Assembly (NCBI RefSeq): GCF_014643835.1
Contig: NZ_BMKD01000010.1
Span: 62,001-126,000 of the forward strand
Reading direction: 5' to 3'
Length of the DNA: 64,000 bases
Origin: Mucilaginibacter rubeus
Lineage (GTDB): Bacteria > Bacteroidota > Bacteroidia > Sphingobacteriales > Sphingobacteriaceae
Below, piece by piece: positions 32,607-41,494 of this stretch (position 1 is the first letter of the stretch; each line of letters begins with the position of its first letter). Below the pieces are notes generated by a model. The model searched no databases and was not told where the DNA came from. It saw only the letters and a program-made list of their open reading frames with translations. A program made the translations under genes and the position numbers.

Positions 32607-34088
32607 TTAATAACCAGGGTTTTGTGTTAATGCGCCACCGCTCAGGTCAATTTCATTTTGTGGCACCGGCCAAACTTCGTTTTTGCCGGCTTTCCAACCG
32701 CGTGAGCCAAAAACTTCGGTACCCCTACCCTGACGGATCACGTCGAAATAACGTTCAAATTCCATAGCCAGTTCAACCCTTCTTTCCTGGTATATAGCTT
32801 TACGAAGGGTTGCCTGATCGGTTGTAATTACTTTTGGCAAAATAGCATTGTTTCCTGCACGGGCACGGGCGCGAACCTGCTCCAACGGAATTAACGCAGC
32901 AGCAGAATTTCCAAGCTCGTTATTAGCTTCGGCGTTCATCAGCAATACATCCGCATAGCGTAAAACAATTTTATTTTGCTGACAACCTTCATTAAAGCCT
33001 GATACATACAGGCTGAAAGGCACATACGATTTCTGATTATACATCGGGTTATCGCCTGTTGCCGGGATCTTATCACCTTCAGGCGTCGTTTCGCCCCTGA
33101 AAATGATGGTAGCGTCACGTCGCGGATCGCCGGTTTCATAAGCTGCCGCCAGCTCCGGACTTGGCACATTAAAGCCCCAGCCACCACCGGTAACGCCACG
33201 TACACCCTGTACCTGCGAATATTGTGAGTTTGACGCATCCGGATTATTAGGGATCAATGCGCACTGGATTTCAAATATCGATTCCTGATTGTTTTTATGA
33301 TTGGTGCGGAACATTTGTTCGTAATTTGGAAACAACGAATAGCCCATGCCCATTACCTGGTTGGTGTAATTCAATACATCGCTCCACTTTTTCAGGTACA
33401 TAGCAACTTTTGCATGCAACGCAATAGCGGCACCTTTTGTAGCGTGACCGATATCGGCAGAGCTGTAAGTTTGCGGCAATACATTAGCGGCATCGGTTAA
33501 ATCTGTTTCAATAGCAGCCCAAACCTGTGCTTTTGCTGTACGCGGCAAATTATATTCAGATGCATCTTTAGGTAAGGTTAAGCGCAATGGCACATCACCA
33601 AAAGCCCTAACCAACCTAAAATATGAATATGCCCTGATAAACTTAGCTTCGGCCAGATACCTTGCCTTTAAAGTTTCATCCATGGTGATACCAGGCACGT
33701 TGGTCAAGATCTGGTTAGCAAAGTTGATGTTCTGGTACTGACCTTTCCAGAAACCACCCAGTTGGGCATCCCCCGCAGTAATGGTAAATTTGTGATAGTC
33801 ATTAAAGAAAGTGGCATCACTGGCGGTACTGCCTTTTTCTACATCGTCAGAACCCATGCTCTCTACAGCAATAGGTGCAAAGGCGATGTTGTTCCACTCG
33901 CGCAGGTTAGCATACATGGCGCTAACCGCTTTTGTGGCATCATCCTGGGTTTTGAAAAACTGGGTGGCCGCAGTATTTTGAGCCGGATCGACATTTAAGA
34001 AGCTTTTTTTACAGCTTTGAAACGATATAATTGAAGCGATAAGACCTAAAGCAACGACCTTACGCGAATATTTTGTACTATTTTTCAT
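32607..34088 (-). CDS. SusD/RagB family glycan-binding lipoprotein
   Basis: A 493-residue outer-membrane lipoprotein. The lipobox FQSC puts the lipidated Cys at residue 26, followed by KKSFLNVDP. The body shows SusD/RagB-type segments: FANQILTNVPGI, FIRAYSYFRLVRAFGDVPL near residue 150, KGAAIALHAKVAMYLKKW and the C-terminal RRVELAMEFERYFDVIRQGR. It binds glycan at the cell surface and closes over the SusC partner encoded 11 bases upstream in the same transcript. Confidence 0.93.
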   Translation of the reverse strand: MKNSTKYSRKVVALGLIASIISFQSCKKSFLNVDPAQNTAATQFFKTQDDATKAVSAMYANLREWNNIAFAPIAVESMGSDDVEKGSTASDATFFNDYHKFTITAGDAQLGGFWKGQYQNINFANQILTNVPGITMDETLKARYLAEAKFIRAYSYFRLVRAFGDVPLRLTLPKDASEYNLPRTAKAQVWAAIETDLTDAANVLPQTYSSADIGHATKGAAIALHAKVAMYLKKWSDVLNYTNQVMGMGYSLFPNYEQMFRTNHKNNQESIFEIQCALIPNNPDASNSQYSQVQGVRGVTGGGWGFNVPSPELAAAYETGDPRRDATIIFRGETTPEGDKIPATGDNPMYNQKSYVPFSLYVSGFNEGCQQNKIVLRYADVLLMNAEANNELGNSAAALIPLEQVRARARAGNNAILPKVITTDQATLRKAIYQERRVELAMEFERYFDVIRQGRGTEVFGSRGWKAGKNEVWPVPQNEIDLSGGALTQNPGY

Positions 34089-34099
34089 CTTTATATTGA

Positions 34100-37000
34100 T
34101 TAAAAAGTAACGTTAACACCAAAATTATAGGTAGCAAACAACGGATACACACTTGCATCAATACCACGGCTGCCTACATCACCACCAATCTCCGGCGAGA
34201 AGCCTTTGTAACCAAACAGGTTGATGGCGTTCTGTGCGTTTGCATAGATCCTGACTTTTGAAATATTCAGTTTCTTCAGGAAGTTCCCAGGGATGGTATA
34301 GCCCAGCTGTGCATTTCTCATCCTGAAGTATGCACCGCTTTCAACATAGAAAGAGTTAGGGGCGGCATTGCTGTTTTTACCGACGTTTACTGAAGGGTAG
34401 GTATTTGAAGTACCTGCTCCATGCCAGCGGTGTTCGTAAAAGTCTTGCGTGAAGTTTTCATTACCGAAACGGTAAGCGATATTGGCATTATAAACACTTA
34501 CACCGGCAACGCCCTGAAAATCTAATGCAAGGTCGAAGTTTTTATAGGTGAAAGAGGTGTTTATACCATAGTTGTATTTTGGCAGCGGGCTACCCAGTGC
34601 AACGCGATCGCGGCTATCCAATATGCCATCGTTATTGGTATCCTGGTAAATGAAATCGCCAGGGGCAGCACCTGGTTGTTTTGAGGCGGCAACCTGCTGT
34701 GCTGTTTGGAAAATGCCTGTTACTTTGTAGCCATAAAACTGGCCTATCGGCTGGCCAACCACGGTGCGGGTAGCCAATGCGCCGTTGGCAATACCTTCGC
34801 CACCATCATAAATCGGGTTTTGGCCGGTTATTACATTAAGGACCTTATTAGTATTAATACCGAGGTTACCGCTGATACTATAAGTGAAATCCTTTGACGG
34901 ATTATCTCTCCATCCTAATGAAAACTCCCAACCTTTATTCTGGATAGTTGCCTGGTTACCTATCAATGAACTGTTACTTGTACCTAATGAACCAGCCACT
35001 GGAATTGCGAAAATAGCATGTTCAGTTTTACGATCGTAATAATCACCTTCGAAAGTAAGTTTGCCATCAAACAAGCCGCCCTCGATACCAAAATCTGACG
35101 ACGCAGTGTTTTCCCAAACGATAGATGGAGGTACTATGGAGTTAATACTTGCACCCGGATAAGTTTTAAGCGGGTTACCAAATAAGCCAGTAAGGTAAGG
35201 GTCGGTGGCAATAACTTGTACTGTCGGGTTAATAGGCACACCAGAGTTGCCTATCTTTCCCCAGCTTCCACGAACCTTTAATGAACTGAATACCTTCTGA
35301 TTTTTCATAAAATCCTCGTTGGTAATTACCCAACCGGCACCAATTGACGGGAAATTACCATAAGTATGCTGGCCATAAAACTGCGAGGCACCATCATGAC
35401 GAATGGAGGCGTTCAACAAATATCTGTCTTTAAACGAGTAATTGACACGTGCAAATTGTGATAATGCGCGGTTGTGAGCCTGACTGCCGGGAGTTGGAAA
35501 GAAATTTATATTGGCGGTATCCGGAAATGAACTCCTGATACTGCCGTTTTTTACATACGGAACATTATCGGCCTTACCATCTATTTGTTTAGTTCGGTAA
35601 TTTTGAGCACTGTAACCCACCAGGGCTGTAATTTTATGATCCTTTATTTTAACATCATAGGTTAATGTATTTTCCCAGATCCAGTTACGTACATCAGTAT
35701 GGTTGATGTCCAGATTGGTTTTATTACTTTGTTGTTTTAAGGTAGCAAAGTATTGAGGAGAATATCCCCGTACTTCATTCTGGCTGATATCGCCGCCAAA
35801 GCTCGACTTAAATTTGAAGTTTTTAAGGAAGGTAACTTCGCCATAAGCGTTATAAGTAAAACGCTTGTTTTTTGTGCGCTGATTAAAGAAATCAATAGTA
35901 GCCTGCGGGTTATAGTTATTACCATCGCCGGTTCCATAGTCGTTAGGATCGCCATAACTGCCATCGGCTTTGCGTACGGGTAGTGTAGGGGCCGCGCCAA
36001 ATAACTGGTGAAAGATATCGCCATTCACATCGCGCGATACATCAGACAGGCCACTTGCAGTGTAACCGAATTTTAAGTTTTTAGTTGGCTTAAAATCATT
36101 TGACAAGTGAACGGTGTAACGCTGATAATTGTTGGTTTTGGCTAATCCATCCTGGTTAAGGTAACCAAACGAATAGTTGTAAGTATACTTATCGGTACCA
36201 CCGCTTATTGAAGCCTCATGGTTTGTAGTAAATGCCTTGCGCAATATTTGTTTATACCAGTCAGTTCCTTTACCGTATGATGAAGGATTGCTGAATATCG
36301 GATCGCCACCATTTAATGCCGAAAGCTCATTTACCGCAGTGGCATATTCATTGGCATTTGCCATTTTTACCTGGTTGGTAACAGCCTGCAAACCTACATA
36401 GCCATTATAATTAATAACCGGTTTACCTTTTGTACCACGTTTAGTACCTATCAAAACTACACCGTTAGCTGCACGGATACCGTAGATAGCTGTACTTGAC
36501 GCGTCTTTCAAAATGCTGAAGCTCTCGATATCCTGCGGGTTAAGGAAGCTGATATCATCATACCAAACGCCGTCAACAACAAACAGCGGTTTGGTATTAC
36601 CATAAATAGTACCTAAACCACGAATAGTAATATCCGGCGATTTACCCGGCGTACCATTATTGGTAATTTGTACACCTGATACTTTCCCCTGTAAACCGCT
36701 CAATGCGTTAGGTGAAGCTTGTTTGGCAACATCGGCGCCTTTAACAGTAGCTATCGAACCGGTTACGTCAAGCTTTCGCTGCGTACCATAACCGATAACA
36801 ACTACCTGTTGCAATTCGTTGGTTTGCGGCTGCAAGGCTACGTTTATGGTTGTTTGCCCGTTAACAGCAACCTCTTGGGTGGCATAACCTATATAAGCAA
36901 TTGATAAAGTTGCATTGCCAGGGACCTTGAGCGTAAAAGCTCCGCTTACATCTGTTTGGGTACCTATAGTTGTTCCTTTAACTGAAACAGACACACCTAT

Positions 37001-37123
37001 TAAAGCTTCGCCTGTTTTTCCGTCAGTTATTTTACCTTTTAATGTAACGTTTTGTGCAAACGCCGCGTCATAGCAAAACAACAGTAACAACATCAACCCT
37101 GAAATAGTAAATATTCTTTTCAT
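34100..37123 (-). CDS. SusC/RagA family TonB-dependent outer-membrane transporter
   Basis: A 1007-residue outer-membrane protein. In order it shows a signal peptide (cleavage near AFAQ, residue 24), a carboxypeptidase-regulatory-like domain (about 27-105), a TonB box (QQVVVIGYGTQ near 105), a plug with ITIRGLGTIYGNTKPLFVVDG, and a 22-strand barrel ending in an aromatic residue (GVNVTF). It imports the oligosaccharides released at the surface using TonB energy. It is the first gene of the susC-susD unit. Confidence 0.95.
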   Translation of the reverse strand: MKRIFTISGLMLLLLFCYDAAFAQNVTLKGKITDGKTGEALIGVSVSVKGTTIGTQTDVSGAFTLKVPGNATLSIAYIGYATQEVAVNGQTTINVALQPQTNELQQVVVIGYGTQRKLDVTGSIATVKGADVAKQASPNALSGLQGKVSGVQITNNGTPGKSPDITIRGLGTIYGNTKPLFVVDGVWYDDISFLNPQDIESFSILKDASSTAIYGIRAANGVVLIGTKRGTKGKPVINYNGYVGLQAVTNQVKMANANEYATAVNELSALNGGDPIFSNPSSYGKGTDWYKQILRKAFTTNHEASISGGTDKYTYNYSFGYLNQDGLAKTNNYQRYTVHLSNDFKPTKNLKFGYTASGLSDVSRDVNGDIFHQLFGAAPTLPVRKADGSYGDPNDYGTGDGNNYNPQATIDFFNQRTKNKRFTYNAYGEVTFLKNFKFKSSFGGDISQNEVRGYSPQYFATLKQQSNKTNLDINHTDVRNWIWENTLTYDVKIKDHKITALVGYSAQNYRTKQIDGKADNVPYVKNGSIRSSFPDTANINFFPTPGSQAHNRALSQFARVNYSFKDRYLLNASIRHDGASQFYGQHTYGNFPSIGAGWVITNEDFMKNQKVFSSLKVRGSWGKIGNSGVPINPTVQVIATDPYLTGLFGNPLKTYPGASINSIVPPSIVWENTASSDFGIEGGLFDGKLTFEGDYYDRKTEHAIFAIPVAGSLGTSNSSLIGNQATIQNKGWEFSLGWRDNPSKDFTYSISGNLGINTNKVLNVITGQNPIYDGGEGIANGALATRTVVGQPIGQFYGYKVTGIFQTAQQVAASKQPGAAPGDFIYQDTNNDGILDSRDRVALGSPLPKYNYGINTSFTYKNFDLALDFQGVAGVSVYNANIAYRFGNENFTQDFYEHRWHGAGTSNTYPSVNVGKNSNAAPNSFYVESGAYFRMRNAQLGYTIPGNFLKKLNISKVRIYANAQNAINLFGYKGFSPEIGGDVGSRGIDASVYPLFATYNFGVNVTF

Positions 37124-37372
37124 AGTGGTTAATAAATAATACGGATTGAAAAAATAATTGGTTTATTGATTTGCAAAGCTGTACAGATAATCAGCCTTTA
37201 ACAAATATTGTAACTCAACATTAATACATCTGTATAAGAATACTTTCTCAAGAAATGTTTTTACCAAGCGTAACAAACTATTTAACAACGAGTTAAGAGC
37301 ATCAATACTACTACACAATGTGCAAAGCAGTTAATACCTCAAATTGACACAATGAGAGGTAATGATGTAGTG

Positions 37373-40267
37373 TTAAAGCTCGATGAGAAACTCGGTGAGA
37401 TTCTTGTCATGCTCCAGATTTAGCTTTTTACGCAGCCGGTAACGACGAATTTCGACACCCCGCAATGAAATATTGAGCAGCGATGCCATCTCCTTACTGC
37501 TCATATTCATGCGCAGGTAAGCGCATAATTTAAGGTCATTGGGTACAAGGTCCGGATGACCGGCTTTTAATTTTTTAAAGAAATTTTCGTGCGCTTCATT
37601 AAAACTGGTTTCAAATATGTTCCAGTCACGCTCATCGCTCATACCTTCATCAATCACTTTCTGGATGCGGCGCAATTGTTCGTCGGCCAGCTTTTTACCA
37701 TCTTCTCCTTTGAGGTGAGTTAGCTCGTCGCTTATCTTTTGCAGCAGCTCGTTTTTGTAAACTATGTTCATGGCCGAATTTGCGAGTTCACGGCTTTTAC
37801 TGGCCAGGTCGGCTTGCAGCTGCTCGTTCTTTATATTGATGATGTGCTGCTCATTGGCTATAGCTTCCTGCTTCAAAAATTCTTCCTTCTCTTTCTGCAG
37901 CTTTTGTTGAATCTGCTGCTGATGTTTTTTCAATTTAAGCCCGTAGTAATACCTGATCACATAAAATAGCAATACAGCCAGCAACACATAAAACACCAGC
38001 GCTATTTTTCCGGCATACCATGGCGGCAATACCGTAAAAGTTATTGTTGAAACAGCAGATTGGTACTGATCATTCACCTTAGCCCTCACCTTAAAACTAT
38101 AGGTACCCTGGTTAAGGTTGGTAAACTCTTTTTGGCTTTGCGGCGTCCATTCGCTCCATTGATGCGAATAACCTTCCAGATAATACTGAAACCTTATTTT
38201 GGCTTGCGTATAGTAAGGCAAAGAATAGCTTATGCGGATGTTGTTTTCGGCGTAAGGAACCTCAATATTGTTACTCTGTTCTGCTGCTTCAGTTATCAAC
38301 GATACCTTATCGGTAACATTCTCTATCCTCCTGATCAAAACATCAGGTATTTTGATCCTATTGGGCAGTTGGGCATCTGCATCGTTTAATATCACAAACC
38401 CGTCATCAACACTTATCAAATAGGTTGAGTTGTTGATACGGTTAATGGTTTCATAATGCTGTACCATCTGTCCGTTCAGGATAGAAAACCTGTTGGTATC
38501 GATGGTTAGCTTCCCGGTAACAGACATATCGGCCAAACCAACCCTGCCCTGGTTAATGAACCAGTATTTTTTACCTATAGCCTTAATGATCTTACTTGAG
38601 GTGGCAAATGTGCCCAGTTTGCTGTTAAGCTGCTGATATTTATAAAACCTGTCGGTAATATCGTCATACATATAAAAACCCAAATCTGACGAGAAAACCG
38701 TGCGGCTATCGAGATCAAATACATTAATGTTGTAACTACCCGGCAAACCATGTTTTTGGTCGTAATAAACGTGCGATACCACAGTGCGCTGATCGGCGCT
38801 TAAAGTGAGTTTATAAATACCCTTATAAGCGTGGCTTACCCAAATTTGACCTTTGGCATCACGTTCAACATAGCGTGAAGGTTCACTGAAACCGGCTAAT
38901 TTATAGCTGAATTGCCAATTGCCCGCGGCATCTTTCCGGTAGATCACCAAGCCGGTATAAGTGCCCTGCATGAGCATATCGGGGGCCATTTTCTTAATAG
39001 TCCATCCGCCCGTCACATCCGAGATCTTTTTTATGGAAGCTCCGTTTACCTGGTAAGTTCCGTCGTTATGGCCGCAAAGCAACCTGTTATCCTGTAAGGA
39101 CAAATCCCACACCTGCCCCTGCGAGCCGGGGATCAGCTTAAAATCAAAGGTTTGAAATGGGCTGTTATGGCTATCAGGCAGCCAATCGCTGTAAAACAAG
39201 CCCTGGTTAGTGCCGAGATAGATCTTTTTATCAAAAATGATGCTGGAATAGACCGTACCGAATTTGCCCGTTTTGTCGAAATAAAAATACAAAGGCGAGT
39301 TAACCTCAATTCTATCGATACCATTATCAAGTCCTGCCCAAAGGTTTTGGCTGGCATCGGTATAAAGGCTTAATACGGTATTGTTTTGCATACCGCTGGC
39401 TTTATTGATATGCTGCACTACACGACCGGCAGTATCAACTATCACAATACCATTAAGAATGGTACCATAGGCGAAATACTTATCGGCGATGGCCGCGCCG
39501 TTATTCAGCTGGTAGGTTTTTAAAAAATCATTTGCCTGGCTCACCCATGGCTTAACTGTTTTACCATCGTAGATAAATAAACCATTTTTTGCCGTACCAA
39601 TGAGATATTTACCCTGTTGAAATGGCAAAATAGATAACACACCACTTGCGCCTAAAATACTGCTGCCTTCAATATATTCAAGCTTTAAACCTTTAAGCTC
39701 AAAAAGCCCTTTTGTTAATTGCTCTACAAAAAAGCGGCTACCACATTTAAAAAGGAACAAATACGGCTCATGTGTTTTTACCACTTCAATTTTACCAGCC
39801 GAATAAATATAGATAGCCCCGAATGATTGGAAAAGCACCCTGTTGTTATCGCAATATATTTTCCAGATCTCTTCGGTTACCGGTAAAAAGTTTTTCGGTA
39901 CCAGGTTAACGAGTGAGGTGTATTTTAAAATGCCCTTACCATCGTTATGCCAGTAGCCAAACTCACCGTATCCGCCGGCATACACCCTGCCCTTGCCATC
40001 AGCACTAACTGAGCGTACAATTAAACCATTAGGCATGTGGTACTGCTGCCAGTATTTACCATCAAAGGTGAGCAGGCCTTCGGCATTACCAAAGTACATG
40101 ATATCGTGCTCATCGCGCGTTACCGACCAGTTTTGGTTACCAAACTGGTAAAGCGCCTTGGTATAATTTTGCACATACGGAACACCTACGCTCTTAATAT
40201 CTACCGACCAGGCCGGCCAAACCGATATAAAAGCAAGAACGATAATAATACACAAGGTTTTACGCAT
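37373..40267 (-). CDS. Y_Y_Y sensor with LuxR-type DNA-binding domain (PUL regulator)
   Basis: A 964-residue one-component regulator. A signal peptide precedes about 700 residues of beta-propeller-like repeats and a Y_Y_Y domain (LEGYSHQWSEWTPQSQKEFTN with PGTYSFKVRA-like NQGTYSFKVRA following). A membrane helix (IALVFYVLLAVLLFYVIRYYY) leads to a coiled coil, and a C-terminal helix-turn-helix with SSKEMASLLNISLRGVEIRR. Unlike hybrid two-component regulators it has no kinase or receiver. It lies just upstream of susC in the same direction and is inferred to control this locus. Confidence 0.9.
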   Translation of the reverse strand: MRKTLCIIIVLAFISVWPAWSVDIKSVGVPYVQNYTKALYQFGNQNWSVTRDEHDIMYFGNAEGLLTFDGKYWQQYHMPNGLIVRSVSADGKGRVYAGGYGEFGYWHNDGKGILKYTSLVNLVPKNFLPVTEEIWKIYCDNNRVLFQSFGAIYIYSAGKIEVVKTHEPYLFLFKCGSRFFVEQLTKGLFELKGLKLEYIEGSSILGASGVLSILPFQQGKYLIGTAKNGLFIYDGKTVKPWVSQANDFLKTYQLNNGAAIADKYFAYGTILNGIVIVDTAGRVVQHINKASGMQNNTVLSLYTDASQNLWAGLDNGIDRIEVNSPLYFYFDKTGKFGTVYSSIIFDKKIYLGTNQGLFYSDWLPDSHNSPFQTFDFKLIPGSQGQVWDLSLQDNRLLCGHNDGTYQVNGASIKKISDVTGGWTIKKMAPDMLMQGTYTGLVIYRKDAAGNWQFSYKLAGFSEPSRYVERDAKGQIWVSHAYKGIYKLTLSADQRTVVSHVYYDQKHGLPGSYNINVFDLDSRTVFSSDLGFYMYDDITDRFYKYQQLNSKLGTFATSSKIIKAIGKKYWFINQGRVGLADMSVTGKLTIDTNRFSILNGQMVQHYETINRINNSTYLISVDDGFVILNDADAQLPNRIKIPDVLIRRIENVTDKVSLITEAAEQSNNIEVPYAENNIRISYSLPYYTQAKIRFQYYLEGYSHQWSEWTPQSQKEFTNLNQGTYSFKVRAKVNDQYQSAVSTITFTVLPPWYAGKIALVFYVLLAVLLFYVIRYYYGLKLKKHQQQIQQKLQKEKEEFLKQEAIANEQHIINIKNEQLQADLASKSRELANSAMNIVYKNELLQKISDELTHLKGEDGKKLADEQLRRIQKVIDEGMSDERDWNIFETSFNEAHENFFKKLKAGHPDLVPNDLKLCAYLRMNMSSKEMASLLNISLRGVEIRRYRLRKKLNLEHDKNLTEFLIEL

Positions 40268-40316
40268 AGGATGTAGCGGCTCAATTTGCTAAAGTAGTGT
40301 TTGTACCCGACAAAAT

Positions 40317-40342
40317 AAAAAAGCCTACCCTTGAGGATAAGC
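40317..40342 (-). terminator. Rho-independent terminator of trhO
   Basis: On the minus strand gcttatcc and gggtaggc form an 8-bp stem with two G-U pairs and a TCAA tetraloop, followed by ttttttatttt. It lies 27 bases past the trhO stop codon. Confidence 0.7.
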
Positions 40343-40369
40343 CTTATATAATTAATTGTGCCACAGCTG

Positions 40370-41326
40370 TTATGCTATTGGCTGCAGTTTGTTTTTACTC
40401 ACATTTACCGGTTGAGGTACTTTTACATAATACCCGGTACCATCATAAACCCGTTTACGCGGATGCTCTTTACAAGCATCGCTGCAGCAGCCGTCCATAG
40501 CGGTTCCGCATTCATCGCACTGGGTAAAATGCTCGTTGCACTCGGGATTGGCGCAATTGATCATTTTTGGTGTGGTTTTGCCGCAATTTAAACAGGTTGA
40601 AATAACAACCGGGTTCACGGTGTTTACATCAACCGAAAGGCGGTTATCAAATACATAGCATTTGCCCTCAAAATCCTCGCCGCCGGCTTCTTTACCATAT
40701 TTAATGATGCCGCCATGCAACTGGTACACTTCGGGGAAACCTTCGTGCAACAATAAGGCCGATGCTTTTTCGCATTTGATGCCGCCGGTGCAATAAGTCA
40801 GGATCTTTTTATCCTTATATTGCGCCAGCTCATTGATCATTGCCGGAAAATCACGGAAGTTTTCAATATCAAGGGTTACCGCATTTTTGAACTTGCCTAA
40901 CGAGTGTTCATAGTTTGAGCGCACATCCAAAACAACAACATCGTCCCTGTCTTTCATAGCCAAAAACTCTTTTGGCTCCAGGTGTTTGCCGGTTTTTTGT
41001 TTAGGGTCGATGACATTAGGGTCACGGAGACCTGAGTGTACAATTTCTGACTTATAACGCACATGCATTTTTACAAAGGAAGGCGTATCTACTTCATCAA
41101 TTTTAAAGTCGATACCGGCAAAACGCTCGTCGGCGTGTACAGTATCCATATAAGTTTTACATGCCTCAACAGTACCCGAAACAGTACCGTTAAGCCCTTC
41201 ATCGGCCACAATAATGCGCCCGGTTAAACCTAAGCTTTTGCAAAATTTTAAATGATCGGCAGCAAATTGCTCCGCATTAGCTATTGTCGAATAACAATAG
41301 TATAGTAGGGTATTATACATTTTCAT
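40370..41326 (-). CDS. trhO: tRNA uridine hydroxylase / rhodanese-like protein TrhO
   Basis: A 318-residue protein of the YceA/TrhO family. The N-terminal domain has LYYCYSTIANAEQFAADHLKF and VADEGLNGTVSGT; the rhodanese domain holds VVLDVRSNYEHSLGKFKNAV and the active Cys in TYCTGGIKCEKA; the C-terminus has a cysteine cluster (CLNCGKTT, CDECGTAMDGCCSDAC) likely binding zinc. It hydroxylates uridine 34 of certain tRNAs. The ATG at 41326 is chosen because a -7 element at 41369-41376 overlaps the earlier frame. Confidence 0.88.
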   Translation of the reverse strand: MKMYNTLLYYCYSTIANAEQFAADHLKFCKSLGLTGRIIVADEGLNGTVSGTVEACKTYMDTVHADERFAGIDFKIDEVDTPSFVKMHVRYKSEIVHSGLRDPNVIDPKQKTGKHLEPKEFLAMKDRDDVVVLDVRSNYEHSLGKFKNAVTLDIENFRDFPAMINELAQYKDKKILTYCTGGIKCEKASALLLHEGFPEVYQLHGGIIKYGKEAGGEDFEGKCYVFDNRLSVDVNTVNPVVISTCLNCGKTTPKMINCANPECNEHFTQCDECGTAMDGCCSDACKEHPRKRVYDGTGYYVKVPQPVNVSKNKLQPIA

Positions 41327-41368
41327 AAAATCATTGATACTGCTGCAAACAGTGTTAAATGAGCGGCG

Positions 41369-41376
41369 CAAAGATA
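41369..41376 (-). promoter_or_regulatory. -7 element (TATCTTTG) of trhO
   Basis: Reads TATCTTTG on the minus strand, 42 bases before the ATG at 41326. Confidence 0.6.
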
Positions 41377-41390
41377 CGAACTTTGTTCGT

Positions 41391-41465
41391 AGTCCGAAAG
41401 TCTGAAGTCAGAAAGTCCGTAAGTAAGAAGTCAACCATTAAATCAAGAGCAAAAACTTTCGGACT
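41391..41465. repeat. agtccgaaag-type phrase palindrome, second copy
   Basis: agtccgaaag (41391-41400) pairs with ctttcggact (41456-41465); the intervening sequence repeats gaagtca and gtccgtaagtaagaagt. It is related to 26484-26550. Confidence 0.65.
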
Positions 41466-41494
41466 TAAGCGGACTTTCCGACTTCCGGACTCCC

